NCBI GenBank assembly: GCA_027924585.1
Contig: BSBM01000904.1
Location: 16,761,501-16,825,500, forward strand
Origin: Larix kaempferi
Taxonomy: Eukaryota; Streptophyta; Pinopsida; Pinales; Pinaceae
Direction of reading: 5' to 3'
Length of the DNA: 64,000 bases
Part shown: positions 18,750 through 31,600 of the stretch, in pieces
Numbering within the stretch: position 1 is the first letter of the stretch
Layout of the letters: every line of letters begins with the position of its first letter
Notes under the pieces: model-generated
The model's input: the letters and a program-made list of their open reading frames with translations, nothing else
Told to the model about the DNA's origin: nothing
Databases searched by the model: none
Made by a program: the position numbers and the translations under genes

Positions 18750-21700
18750 TCATAAACCAAATTTATCATTGATTGTCCAAAGGATGGGATTTTGATCAAA
18801 ACAAATAAGCATGCCTGTTGGATAAGATGGTAAGACGAAGGGACCCAGATCATGTTCAATAATGTGGTCACCATCTTGTTCCCACCTAATCCACAAGCCT
18901 TTAATCAGTCGGAGACCAGTTTTAGAGAGTTGGTCAGCTGCTTCATTTCTTTCTTTGTAGATGTGTTGAAAAATAATGTATATGAATCTGTTTGCCAGTC
19001 TATGTTAGAAAAACAGGATTGCATAGCAATAACAATAAACAAAAATGAAAATATAATCACACACACATTACAAGAGAGACACAGATATATTGCGGTTCAC
19101 CCTAACTTGGGCTACGTCCACACTGAATTTGCCAGTCCTTATTATTATTACCGTCCAGCAAGGTGAAGGGATACAACCTGCAGCACAGCCGCTACACTTC
19201 CTCTTCACTGTCTCACAGTCTCTCTCCTGATCTTAGAGATCTTTGCAATGCATAAAACCTAATACATCTTGCCCTAGCCGTATAACAATGTCTTTCTTTT
19301 ATAGGGGAAATACAATGGGAAAATACCATGGGATACCCAAAACCATGGGCCCGCAAAACAGCTGGCGAAAACAGCCCCAAATTTTTTTCTCGAGGGCGGG
19401 GGCCCGCTGGCCGCATGCCCCCCGGACCCCCTAAGCATCGGGCCAGGATCATAACCAAACCTGGGGTACGGACACGGCTGAATCGTCGTCTATGAGACTG
19501 GAAGATCTGGCTCCACAACCAACAGTCTAGTCACTTCTTCAAATATGGATGAGAGGTGAATATTCCTTGGTTGGTTCCTTTTCTTCATCCAATCGATAAC
19601 TAGATGAGAGTCACCAAAAACCTGTAACTCCTGAACACCAAGATTAATGGCAGTTCTTAAGGTGAGCTTTAACGCCAAAAGTTATGCTTGATTATTGGAG
19701 CTAGATCAGAGACCATCAGCAAATTTGTGACTATGATCATCAGATAAGTGAATAATTCCCCCAGCTCCAACTTTGACAGGATGTCCATTTGAGGCTCCAT
19801 CAAAATAGGCCCAACACTTAGCCTTATCAATGGTTTCCGCACTCACAATGCACTTCCCTTTCTTCTCTTTAATCTGTGGAAAGAGACTAAGGGTAGCGAG
19901 AGATTTTATACCAAATAAATTTGGCAGAATTACACAATCTTGGAATATAGCCTTAATCCTAGATATCCAAACGAACCAGATGATAATTGCAGAGAGAGCC
20001 CGAAAAAATGTAAAAGTATCATTCTATATCCATGAAGAGAGAGCATCCTGTATATTATTAGCTTGCCAATTAAAATTCACCCATTTAATCTTGGATATGT
20101 GCGTCCAAATTATGGTAATGTATGGACAGAGAGGGAATAAATGGTCATATAGTTCACAACTGTTCTTGTAGAGTGGGAACTAGCTAGGCCCGCTCCAATA
20201 CCGTTGCAACATTGTCTCCCATATAGGAATCTCGTGTTGTAGTACCAGCCAGAGAAATAACTTCACATTAATAGGACAATGTAATCTCCATAAGATGTTA
20301 TTACACCATAGAGGTCCCATGTTTACTTCTTCTTCTTCTCGTATAGCAAAATAATCCAGCTTTGCTGAGTACAAATCCCCGTCAGTTTTCTTTGACCAGA
20401 CAATATAATCATCATTGTCTGGCAGGAAAATATTAGTCTCCCAGGCTTTAATATAAAGGTCCCAATGGAGATTGTCCTCTGCATTTATCCCTATTCTATA
20501 GCATTCATCCAAGTTTGATTCATGTGTTGAAGGTTGACACCCTGTGCAATATGGTTGATAGAAAAAAAATCCATGTTCAAGAGATGATCCACAATATTAT
20601 CTGGGAGTTGGAATTCTTCAGCGCATCCTACCCATGGGTCCTATCCTAGGCAAACCAATCTTCCATTGAAGACCCAACCCTATTACATCAAACACTTTCA
20701 AATGTTCCTTCCAAATAGTTGGGTCATTCCTAGACATCTTGTCATGCTTTCTTATCCATTCAACTATCGAAAGCAGATGAATGTACTTGCAAGTCATCAC
20801 TTTGGCCCGTAATCCCTCACCCTTAATGATATGCCATATACCTTTGGAAATCAAAGCCTTGGCGAAGCAATGTGTATTTTTCAGCCCCCATCCACCCAGT
20901 TCTTTAGGGAGGGCCAATTTATCCCAGGCCACCTAGGCAAAGGATTTATCTTCACCACGAGCTTTCCAAGGGAATTGATTACTCAACTTCCTTATATGAT
21001 ATACAGTTCCAATAGGAACATAAGCAAGGGATGTCTAGTAGACTAGGAGGGCTTCTAGAACAGGTTTCATAAGGATATATCCACCTCCTAGCGATAACCA
21101 TTTATTACACCACAGGTTGAGTTTGGTTTCAATGTGGTCTATCATCTAGACCCAATCTCTTTTGGAGTAGTCATTAGGATTTAAGTAAACCCCAAGTAAC
21201 TGAAACCATCATTAAGATCAGCTTCAACATATTCAAAATATCCAAGCATCCATTCAACTGAATCCTAAGAGAGATTCATCATCGAAGAGGAGGATTTCCT
21301 TGCATTCACCTGCATACCAGAAGCTTCAAAGAACTTATTAAGAATATCTTTAAATTTCACGAGATCCCTCCTAGATCCATCCAAGAAAAGGAGAATGTCA
21401 TCGATAAAAAGCGGATGAGTAATATGAAGATTCTCAGCTACTTTGATACCACGAATAGAGCCATTGGACCTGGCAAGAGATAATGATCTACTGAGCCCTT
21501 CTATGACTAAAATAAAAAGAAGTGGTGCCACGGGACACCCCTGTTTGAGGCCTATGCTTGGTCTAAAGAAGCTTGAGGTTGATCCATTGATAAGGAGGGC
21601 AAAATAATATGATTGGATGCAAGAAAAAATCCAATTAACTATATAAAGGTCGAAGCCTACCTGTAGTAAGACCAATCTAAGAAAAATCCAATTAACCATG

Positions 21701-23476
21701 TCATAAGATTTTGTTAAGTCCACCTTTAAGATAGTTGCTGGAAATATTTTGACTTTTGCAGAGTGCAAGACCTCTTGAGCTATTCCAACAGTGTCATAGA
21801 TTTGGATTCCTTTTAGAAAATCAAATTGCTCTTGTGAGACAAAACAAGAAAGCAGAGGTTTAATTCTACTTGCTATAATTCTGGATATCGACTTATAAAC
21901 ACAGTTGCATAATGAGATAGGCCTGTAATTGTCCCAGTTAATTGCATTATCCACCTTTGGAATTAAGGCAAAAAAATTGGCATTGAAAGCAATTGTTATT
22001 TTGCCATTCTTTTTGGACTCCTCAATAATTGCTAATAAGTCCCGCTAAAAAAGATCCATAAATCCTCTGAAAAATTCTACAGGTCACCCATCAGGGCCTG
22101 GGCTTTTGACTTTTTGCATAGCCCGAACAACATCCTAAAGCTCTTCCATTCTTATCTCCTCCATAAGTTCTTGATTATGTTCATCATTAACCATAGTAGG
22201 GTAAACCTCCATAAGTCTGATCATGTGAGAAACGGAAAAAACCTCTCGTCTTCTTTGTACTGGTATTTGAAATGGCTTACACCCCGAGAGACCAGAGCTG
22301 AAATCCTGTCACAGGGGCTCCTCCATCACCATCAATTTTCCAAATAGAATTTGTATGATGTTTGTGTTTGATGAAATTATGGAATTTTTTTGTATTGTCA
22401 TCTCCTTTTTGGATCCAAATTGCTATGCTTTTAAGGTGCCATATAGCTTCCATTTCATATAATATTTTGGTATGTCTTGCCTCCAACTCATAGATTTGTT
22501 TCCTCTAATCATAGGTTGAGAACCCATCTTTATGCTGATCATGAAATAAATTCAAGTAATCTGCAATGCCTCTGAGTTCCTGATCAAGTATGAGTTTTCT
22601 TTCAGCTGCCCAGCTTATGGATTTACCTTTGTTTCTTTTCAGATTATGGAAAAATTGAAGGCCCGCAAATTCAAGTCTAGCAGAGTCACAAGGGATTCAA
22701 TTACTTCTGACAAGTTGTTTGTAATCCTCATCTTCTAACCAGCAAGAGTTGAATTCAAAAGAGCTAGGAGGTTTTATATGGGGTGAAACAATCTCCAAAA
22801 CTATGGGGAAGTGGTCGGAATTTCCACCCTCCCCAACCCATTTCCCAAGGGAAGCTCTAGAGAGAAGTAATCCTTCATTAATCATAAATTGGTTAAGTCT
22901 TTTGGAAATTTTATCAGAACCCGCCCTTTTGTTGCTCCAAGTGGGTCTGGTGGAAACAGGTTGAATATCAAACAGGGATTGTGATGCATCCTGCAGAGGA
23001 AGTAATGTGATAACTGGTCCTTCTGTGCTTTCGGTCCCCAAATTTCTCCCTAACCCAAGGTAAAATTCATATCCCTTGCCAGAATAACCTTGTCACCTGC
23101 CAAAAGACCCGAGTCAAATATTTTTTCCCATAAAATAACTCGATGTTGATAAGGCCCATAAATATTCACAATGAGGTAGGCTATACTAGCTTCCTTATAA
23201 AAAATGAATAGTACCAAGACCATAAGCAACTGCCCATTTATTCAGGCATAACATCTCATTGGTTTTCCAGCCTTTTATGAGTCCACTCTACATGCCCAAG
23301 GCATCAACATTAGAGAAATCTCATCCAGGGAGCAAAAGTCTAAGATCCTTAATTATCTCATCGCCACATGCCATTGATTCATGAATCAATAAAACTAAAA
23401 TATTTTTTGAAAGAACAAGTCTTTTCAGGGCGATATTTTTAGAGGGAAGCCCTAACCCTCTTACATTCAGGGACAT
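18750..23476 (-). pseudogene. LINE ORF2: endonuclease, RT, zf-RVT, RNase H
   Basis: The frame starts MSLNVRGLGLPSKNIALKRL at 23476, an APE-type endonuclease start, and shows WSNKRAG and SDHFPI near 22930-22770. RT follows at 21954-21265 with NYRPISLCNCVYK, ILKVDLTKSYDMVNW, LKQGCPVAPLLFI and the active-site FIDDILLF (21397-21408). A thumb region (20932-20618) has ELGGWGLKN, and a zf-RVT region (20512-20180) has LFLWLVLQHEIP. RNase H (about 19850-18750) has GDSHLVIDWM and NEAADQLSKTGL and is split by an LTR insert at 19003-19487. Frameshifts and stops occur throughout. It would nick target DNA and copy the LINE RNA there. Confidence 0.88.
19003..19487 (-). mobile_element. Solo-LTR-like insert
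   Basis: The RNase H reading frame is interrupted here and resumes cleanly on the other side. GTCTA flanks the insert at 18998-19002 and 19488-19492. The insert starts TGTTAGAAAAAC on the + strand and contains a GC-rich part with ATTGCGGTTCACCCTAAC, but it has no coding sequence. Its far end reads AATCGTC, not CA, so a base or two may be lost or the boundary is off. I call it a solo LTR, with the orientation inferred from the TAACA end on the - strand. Confidence 0.6.
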
Positions 23477-23481
23477 AAGGA

Positions 23482-25647
23482 TCACTGGGTAACCACAATC
23501 CAGGGATGACTCGCTCTAAGAGTCCCTTTCATAGTAAGCTTTTTGCCAAATTTGGCTTCTTTGGCTGCTTGATCCTTGACCAAAGCCATGAAAGATATTA
23601 TTCCCCTTAATCGACGAGAAGTAGTGGGAGGATCTTGGGATAATCCTCCCCTAATATCCAGATACAGATCGGGAGCCAGACTGGGGTCTCTAATCATAAC
23701 TATGTTTCTTAGGAGAAATAATATCCTTCTAAAAAATGCTAACTATTTGATTTGGGACCTAGACAGTCTAGTCTTTCACCAACAGGAGTCAAAACCTTAG
23801 GAGTATCATAGCTATGGTTCGAGGAGGAAGAGAATAGCTTGAGGTGAAAATATGAAAGGGAAGAAAGGGGAGAGTCCTTAGGCGAATGATCAGTCTTTAT
23901 GTACAAAAGTAGGGTCCTCAAGATTATGGGAACCGCTACACAACATAAAGGGTACTAAAAAGTAAGAAATATTCTTAGGGTTTCGCCCAGACGAGGCAAA
24001 AATATCAAAGGAGTTCAGACTGAGAAAGGGGGGATGGGGGTCTGTCACATAGGGGTTGATCTTAAAAGGTAATGGAAATATAAAAGAGTATGAAGCCTTG
24101 AAGTGAGGAGATTGGATAGGAGAAATAACCAATTCTTCCAATTATTGCATCATCATTGAAGGTATAAAAGACAGTTTGAACTTCGAGGCTTTAATACCAA
24201 ATAGATAGGGTTTGAAATGGTTAGCTAAATAACCTTTAGAAAAAAACACTTCATCCATGAACCCTATCTGAGACAAAAGAGAAGGGGAAACAATTGAAAA
24301 ATCCTTTCTTTGATAAAGACATTTAGACAGAGCCTTAACCCTAGCTGAAAAACCACACTGGAAGGGAAAGGGAAAAAAAAAAGGAGGATGATGAGAAAAC
24401 AGAGAAGACTTACATGTTTTTGATATGGAGCGTTGAAGGTTCTTGAAGCATATGAGGTTCTATGTCCTAGAAGATCCACACCAAGCCCCCGACGAATCCA
24501 ATCCAAGGGCTTCTAAGTTTGAATCCTTTATCAAATTTGCAGTATGCCCACTTAAAAGCCTCCTCTTCAAATTAGGGTGGGAAGAGTCCTCCATCTTTCC
24601 TGGTCTTGAAAATTTATCCAATCTGTTAACATCTGTAGCCCTCTTCCTAGAGAAAATGTCCTTTTTTCTTTTTCCAGTGGCCCATGCGAAAGGGAATAGT
24701 GCATTCCTTGACCAAATGATCTAGCGAATGACATCTGCTACAACGAAAGGGGATTCCAGAATAGTTTAATAGCTGGGAGAAAACATGGCTACCTACAGAA
24801 ACACTCAGGTCAACTAGTAATCCATCTCTGAGGTCTATCTCCACGAGGATGCCATCTCTAAGGTCTATCTCCACGAGGATGTGAGACATAGACATATTTC
24901 CCGACTCCTTGAAGCTCATATTAACTGAGACGAAGGACCCCAATAAAGACCCTATCTTGGAGAATATGTCACGAGTCCATAATTCCAGAGGTAAGCACGA
25001 GAATTTCACCCAGATCAACTGAGTCTAAGATTTAGACCTTTTCGCCTCGAAAAATGTTGTTCAGCATTGAAGCTTTAGCGGTGCTAAATCCCATAACCAG
25101 ACATTTGTCATGATAGATTAAGCATCTTCCAGGTTATCTAGAATGACAACGAGCCATCCACGGGCTAGTGAATAACTCCTAGGCATATACCCTAACATAC
25201 CGAACTAGGTTTCTCTAATCCGCTTCTTGGAAGAAACAGGGCTCATACGCCTTCTGGTGAAATGACCTAACAAAGCCATATTTCCATGTCTGATACCCCA
25301 TTCATTGGAACTTTGGCACCCAAATCCAAATGAACATTTGAGGGTTTTCTATTAATCCTCCAGAGTTTCTTAGTAGTCACTGCCTCAGAACCCTCCAACG
25401 AAGAAGAACTATTATTACCCTCGCTAAAGGGATAAAAACCCTCATAGACATTTTTTGAGGATTTCGCCACTAATGTCTCTTTGGTCAAGAAGTAATGATG
25501 GGAGCCAAACCCAGTTGTCAAGATGGTGGGGTTAGTATTCCTGAGATGCGAGGTTCCTGCGGAGGAGTCCCGAGGAAATAGGCTCAAGTGTTTACCACCA
25601 ATAGTTAAATCCATTATTATTGTGGATATGACAAGAAATAATGACAA
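23482..25647 (-). pseudogene. LINE ORF1 (DUF4283, zinc knuckle, C-terminal tail)
   Basis: The N-terminal frame (25647-25267) gives MDLTIGGKHLSLFPRDSSAG and is unrecognised. DUF4283 follows with MPRSYSLARGWLVV, NVWLWDLAPL and WVKFSCLPLELWTRDIFSKI. The knuckle FRCSRCHSLDHLVKEC at about 24760-24713 keeps a complete CX2CX4HX4C. A 30-bp direct duplication lies between the two domains at 24822-24881. The C-terminal part is broken, and the last frame ends with TGA at 23482-23484, 5 bases before the ORF2 start codon at 23476. Several stops lie in between. It is an RNA-binding partner of ORF2. Confidence 0.78.
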
Positions 25648-25879
25648 AAGCGACGAAGGGTCCTAGTAAAGGAATGACAGACGCAATGTTAGAGGAGGTT
25701 ACAAAACTCGACGGAGGTTAGAGAATCGTTAGATGCAATCATGGGAGACTCCCATTCCGGTGATGGCCTGCATCATGACTACTAGAGAAAATAAAATCAA
25801 CATGTCCTCTAGAAGGGTACTTAGAATCCTGACGTCTCTACAGGGACTGACATCTTTGTTCAGTATGATGAAACCCTAA

Positions 25880-26040
25880 AAAAATGATTTAACATAATGG
25901 TTGATTGGGTGCAATGTGATATAAAAACTAAAAATATTGAAAAATGATTTAATATAATGGTTGATTGGTTACAATGTGATATAAAAACTAAAAATATTGA
26001 AAAATGATTGAACATAATGATTAATTGGTTGCGATGTGAA
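25880..26040. repeat. 60-bp tandem array, right part
   Basis: About two and a half units of the repeat begun at 16598 lie here, with period 60 (TATAAAAACT at 25920, 25980). Units differ at a few positions. The first 15 bases also serve as the LINE's target duplication. Confidence 0.85.
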
Positions 26041-26292
26041 TATGTTTCTTATTCAGACTTTATCTCTTTGCAAAAATACCATAAAACTCTCTCATTCAAA
26101 TATGTCCCTTTTACATAGGTTTAGAATATTTTTTTATATTTATCTAAACTTCTTCCCATAAAACAAACTTCAAATTTATTAATTATCTACATTGACAATT
26201 TATTTTTAAAAACAATGTCGAATAAAATTGAAAAAAATTCATAAATTAACCACACCACCAATATACTTTTAGAAATAAATGATGCTATATGA

Positions 26293-26542
26293 TATGTGGC
26301 TTTGCATAAACAATGCACCACATGCTCCAATAAATGGAAAAAGAATCAACCACTCCGATTTCGATAGAGAGATGTAGTGACATTGCATAAACAAAATACC
26401 CCATGTTACAGAAAAAATCAAATATCGTCCAATTTTCATGGAGAGATTAAGGGAATAGAGAGATGAAGTGACATTGCATAAACATAATACCACATGTTAC
26501 AAAGAGAATTGAATATTATCCATTTTTTCATGGAGATATGTA
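26293..26542. repeat. Three diverged tandem repeats of about 80-90 bp
   Basis: Each unit begins GTGRCWTTGCATAAACA and continues CACATGYTMC-like and CATGGAGAGAT-like stretches. The starts are near 26297, 26377 and 26468. It is non-coding and matches no family I recognise. Confidence 0.7.
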
Positions 26543-26940
26543 GGGAGATAAATATTAGTTTTTTTTATATGGGGAAAATTTTGTAATAACTGAACTTTCG
26601 AAAGCTATAGCAGGTATAAAGCTATACTGGACTATCGTTGTACTATTTGATTTATTTTTATAAATAGCAATAGTACGATTTTTTTCGCTGAAAAAAAAAT
26701 AGTAAATTCTCATTTTTAAGGCAATAAATATATTATAAATTAGATTTATGCTGAGTAAATATGTTACAAGGCAATAAATATATTATAAATTAGATTTAAA
26801 TTGAGTGAAGAGGATTGGATTTCTCTATATTTAATTAACATAATTATTAAACACAATTTATAACAGATATATATTAAATTAAAACAATATTTTATAATTA
26901 TAAAAAATATTTAAAATATTTTAGATAAACATATTTTATT
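26543..26940. other. AT-rich non-coding spacer
   Basis: There is no coding domain. A short direct repeat (AAGGCAATAAATATATTATAAATTAGATTTA-like, near 26719 and 26768) is the only structure I see. Confidence 0.5.
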
Positions 26941-27312
26941 AACAATTTAGATTAATTTGTAAGAGAAAATTGACGACCATCATTTGTCAACATGTCAACC
27001 AATCTTATTATAGTGAAATTTATGGTTTTAGATTCGATCCACTCTCGCCCACTGCTTCATCTCGAGTTCGGCTCTGTATAACCGACCGACGACCCCCCTG
27101 AGACCTATCCAGATCCTGGTTTGGGCGGGGCCATCTGTGCTGCAGGCGTGTGCTCTGAACCGGCGTACCAATCAGCCCCTCTGTGATCCAATCGCATCGG
27201 GGGCTCGGGCCAATGGTGTAAGCTTCTCCATCGGGGCCCTTCTGGCGAAAAATCTCCCATCCCATTCCGATCTCACATGCATTTGAGATTGGATTAGGGG
27301 CTGGCGTGTTTC

Positions 27313-28610
27313 ATGGGGTCCAATGGAGGTGGAACTCCGCTCAATCTACCTATTGTAGAAGCCGAAGCCTTTAAGAAATTGATCAATGCATATGGGAAAA
27401 AGCCAGTGCTTCTCCCGGTACCTAAATTTGTAAAGAAACTGGATGACGTTCCGACAATCGCCCTCCCACTGGACCAACCTATGAGAGTTGTTGTTTCCTT
27501 GGCAGATCGTGCATTGGTAGGACAGTTCTATGGGCTTTGGCCCTCCCCTTGCACAATGGACAACTGGATCCAAAAAAACTGGAGACCTCTAATCTCTGCC
27601 AGTGTTACCTTTTATGCAGTAGGCAAAGGATTCCTTCTGTTCGAATTCATCTCAAAAGATGACAGGGACCTGGTCTTCAGAAGCGGTCCTTACTTCATGG
27701 GACCGCAAGGACTGTATTTAAACCGGTGGACACCCGATTTCGACCCAGCCTTGGACGTACCCAAAGCAATCCCTGTCTGGGTTCACTTTCCTAGTTTATC
27801 GATCCAATGTTGGAACTCTCTGTCTCTGCAATCAATAGGGAATGGGTTAGGGAAATACATAGATCAAGCTGATCCCAAGGGTCAGTACTCCTGTGCCCGG
27901 ATATGCGTGGAAGTGGATCTAGAAGTTGGTCTCCCTGAATCCGTCAAGCTCACCGTTGGAGAATGGTAACATTTTCAGAAGTTGAACTATGAACAGTTAC
28001 CATTTAAATGCATAAGCTGCCACGTACATGGTCAGTTCCAAAAGAATTGTCCAAAGGCCTTTAAAATTTGCAAGAAAAATATGTTGGGGAAGGATGGCAA
28101 CAAGCAAAAAGGATGAAAGCAAATCCAAAAAACTCTCTCAAAAAAGATGGCACCACTATTAATTCGTCCATAGCCAAACATGGAAAGGAAAAGGAACCTC
28201 CGTAGGAGAAACTACAGATAGGAAACAGATTTGAAGTGTTAGAAAATCAAGAGCTTGAGCACAGTGCTCCGGACGATTCCTCAGAAAAAAACACAAAGAT
28301 TGCAGAGGTGGAAAATCAAGAAAACAAGGAAATATCGTCTCCCTGGGAACAAGACGAAAAAAAAGACAGCCATGATCTAGAAATAGAGGAAGAAGACACG
28401 GAGGAAGAGGAGGGAGAAATAGATTTATCTCAATACTCCAATCAGCAAGTTAATCGAGGAAGGAAATCGACAAAGGAAAGAAGAGAAAGGGCCACTTCCA
28501 AAGAGAAGCTCCAGTGCTCCCAACCCACCTTGGGAAAAATTCTAAACACTCGTAGTGCAGGACACCAGGGACGCCCCTCCAAAGAGACCTCTTCCAATCC
28601 AAAGAAGTAA
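27313..28610 (+). pseudogene. LINE ORF1: DUF4283, zinc knuckle, acidic tail
   Basis: The open N-terminal 218 residues start MGSNGGGTPLNLPIVEAEAF. DUF4283 runs from about residue 60 (VVSLADRALVGQFYGLWPSP) to residue 150 (WTPDFDPALDVPKAIPVWVH), followed by ARICVEVDLEVGLPESVKL. A TAA at 27967-27969 ends this frame just before YEQLPFKCISCHVHG, where the zinc knuckle has glutamine in place of the histidine. After a frameshift, 28236-28610 encodes an acidic stretch (EEEDTEEEEGEIDLSQ) and a basic end. The start is chosen because it opens a long frame after the GC-rich leader and matches the other ORF1 copies. Confidence 0.82.
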
Positions 28611-28613
28611 GAG

Positions 28614-31600
28614 ATGAAGGTAGTCTCATGGAATTGTAGGGGGGTGGGAAGTAGAACCAAGGAAGAATTGATGAAAGACCTTCTTCGCATTTCAAGCCCA
28701 AACATTCTACTTATCCAGGAGACTAAAATGGGGGAACTAGGCTAGTAGCCTTTCTCCAAACAAGCAATTTTTTTTTGGAAAAATGGACACAGAATAGCGG
28801 TCAGTGCAAGAGGAGCCTTCGAAGGTTTAGGCACTCTGTTGGATAAGGACAAATATGAGTTACTAGCTTCTGATATCTGCATTCACTGGATTTACACCAA
28901 GCTCCTCCATAAGGAGTCAGATCTCCAGATCTGCCTCTTTAACATTTTATGTTCTGAATCTTATCTTTGAAATAAAGATTGTTGGAATCTCATCCAAGAC
29001 TATCTCATAATTCATCAATTGGAGAATATTGTTTTAGCTGGAGATCTAAATGTAACTCTGTCCCTAGGGGAAAAAAGAGGGGGATCCATTGTAAGAGACC
29101 AATTTTGAGAAACAATGGAAGATCTCATTCATGAATGGGAGCTTGAAGATCTTAAGCCCTCCAAAGGTAAATTCACTTGGACGAACAAGAGAATGGGTCC
29201 AGGGCATATTGTCGCTAGATTGGATAGATTCTTAGTCCACAACTCCTTTCTCCTTCTTGGAGTGGATGTCTACTCGAAAATATTTCCCTTCAACGCGTCT
29301 GATCGCAAGCCTGTCCTTTAGTAGTCTCTAGAAACAAAAATTTGGGGCCAATTCCTTTTAGGTTCAGCCTGTCTTGGATCCAGAAGGAAGGCTTCCATGA
29401 GATTGTCCTCATAATCTAGTCAATACCAGTATCAGGATCACCTTTCTATGCATGGGAAGAAAAACTGAGGCGCCTTAAGAAAGAAATCAAAAGTTGGGCC
29501 AAAAACATTAAGCCCCCTTCACATCAGAGGATGGAAGCCCAAACTCAGTTGGAAAATCATCAAATTCTGTTGGAAGAAATTATGATCTCCAATGAGAATA
29601 TGGAACATGAACTGGAACTTCAAAGGAAGCTTCACGCTGCTTGTAGAGAGGAGGAAGACTACTGGAGGCAGAAATCTAGAAGCCTTTGGCTTCAAGCCGA
29701 CGATAAGAACACCAGTTACTTCCACAAACAAGCTGAAGCTAGGAGGCAATACAACTCGGTTAAAGAAATTCAAAGCCATGACCAGATCATAAATGACTTC
29801 AACGAAATTAAACATGCTGCTCATCTCCACTTCAAAGAGTTGTACTCAGAAAATACCCAAGCTCAAGATGAAAGAAGTAAGAAGATAATTGAATTGGTTC
29901 CAACCCTTGTAACACAGGACATCAACCAAAAACTTACGACAATGGTAACCAGAAAAGAAATCAAAACCGCCTTGGAAAATATGGAACCGGACAAAGCCCT
30001 CGGCCCGGATGGCTTTACTGCTAGGTTCATAAAATCCTGTTGGCCAATCATCAAAAAAGACCTACACAGAATGGTCGTAAAATCTCAAAATTGTCATAAG
30101 ATTGGAGGTAGCACAAACTCAACATTCTTAGCTTTGATTCCTAAAGAAAAAGGAGCCATCTCCTTTGACCGATATTGTCCAATCTCTCTTTGCAATATTG
30201 GATATAAGATCGTAACAAAAGTAATATCCAATCGAATCAAAGACATACTCCCTGCCATCATTCCAGAGAACCAAGGGAGGTTCGTGAAAGGCAGAAACAT
30301 TGTTGATAACATCATTCTAGTTCAAGAAGTTATTCAATCAAGCAACCATCTAGGGGAAAATGGTATGACTATTAAATTAGACTTAGCTAATGCATTCGAC
30401 AAGGTGCGACATGATTTCCTGTTTCAGGTAATGGTCTAATTCAGATTTGCCCCAGACTTTATCAATTGGGTTAAGGCCTACTAGGCTCCCCTTGGATAGC
30501 CTCGTTGATTAATGGTCGAGCTGCTGACTTCTTCTAAGCCACCAGGGGGCTGCGCCAAGGCTGCCCGATGTCACCTCTGTTGTATGCTATTCAAGCTTAT
30601 GTCCTCAGCTTTCAACTAGAGCACTGTCGAATCCATGAAGAACTATCGGGAATCAGAATTGCCCGAGGAGTCAAATAGATCAACCATGCCCAGTTCGTAG
30701 ACGATACGCTCCTACTGGGAGGAGCCAGTAAAATAAATGTTAGGAGAATCAAAAGGGATCCCGATCTCTACAAGGAAGCTTCTAGAAGTCAGATTAACTA
30801 CAGGAAAAGCCAAATATATGGGTGGAACTGTACCAATATAGAAATGACGGACATCACCATAATTCTTCTAGAACTGGAGGGGAATACTCATTGGGATTCT
30901 TTTAAATACCTAGGAATCCCCATTTTCAGAGCAAACATGAAATACGATTAGTGGACTCATCTCCTCGACAAGCCAAAGAACAAAATCAACACCTAGGGAG
31001 CAAAGTGGCTCAACAAAGCTGGGGAGCTGGTCCTGATAAAATCAGTACTACTCAACATTCCAATATTTCAAAGCTCAATCCTTTTGGTTCCAATCGGATT
31101 CATCAATAAAATGGAAGCAATCCTAAGAATATTCTTATGGAAAGGGGGTAAAGACAGTGAAAACAAGTTGCATTTGGTTAGTTGGGGAAAAGTCACCAAG
31201 CCGATTTTAGAAGGGGGCCTCCAAATCAAAGATATCAGAGCTCAAAATATAGCTCTTGGGGCGAAGTTGCTTTGGAATCGGGTAACAGGAAATTTAAGCT
31301 GTAGCAAGCAAGCGCTTTGGAATAAATATTACATTGGATCCCGTTCTACTTGCCTTGATAAGCCTCCAAAGGTAAGGAAAGGATCCATGATTTTTAACAT
31401 ATGTCAAAAAGCCTCTAAGTTCTTCCGGCCTCTCTTAACATGGATTCCGGGGAATGGCAAAAAAAATCTTATATGGGAAGACTCAATCCTTGGAGGGGCT
31501 ACGCTAGACTCAATATTAAATAACTCCAATCTAAAAGTCCATTACAAATCCCTCAACATTACCTCCCTTTAGGATATCTCCGTCTGGAATGAGGATAATT

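Larger units (their letters stand above)
16696..25879 (-). mobile_element. Full-length L1-type LINE, interrupted twice
   Basis: The element reads on the - strand from about 25879 to a 3' end at 16696 that ends in CATCTTTTTTTTTTCCGAGG plus a short A run. The imperfect duplication is AAATTTTATTTAACA (16681-16695) and AAAAATGATTTAACA (25880-25894). It carries ORF1 (about 25647-23482) and ORF2 (23476-18750) with EN, RT, zf-RVT and RNase H. A + strand LINE (16754-18482) sits in its 3' UTR and a solo-LTR-like insert (19003-19487) in RNase H. Without these it would be about 6.9 kb. All frames contain stops, so it is inactive. Confidence 0.85.
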
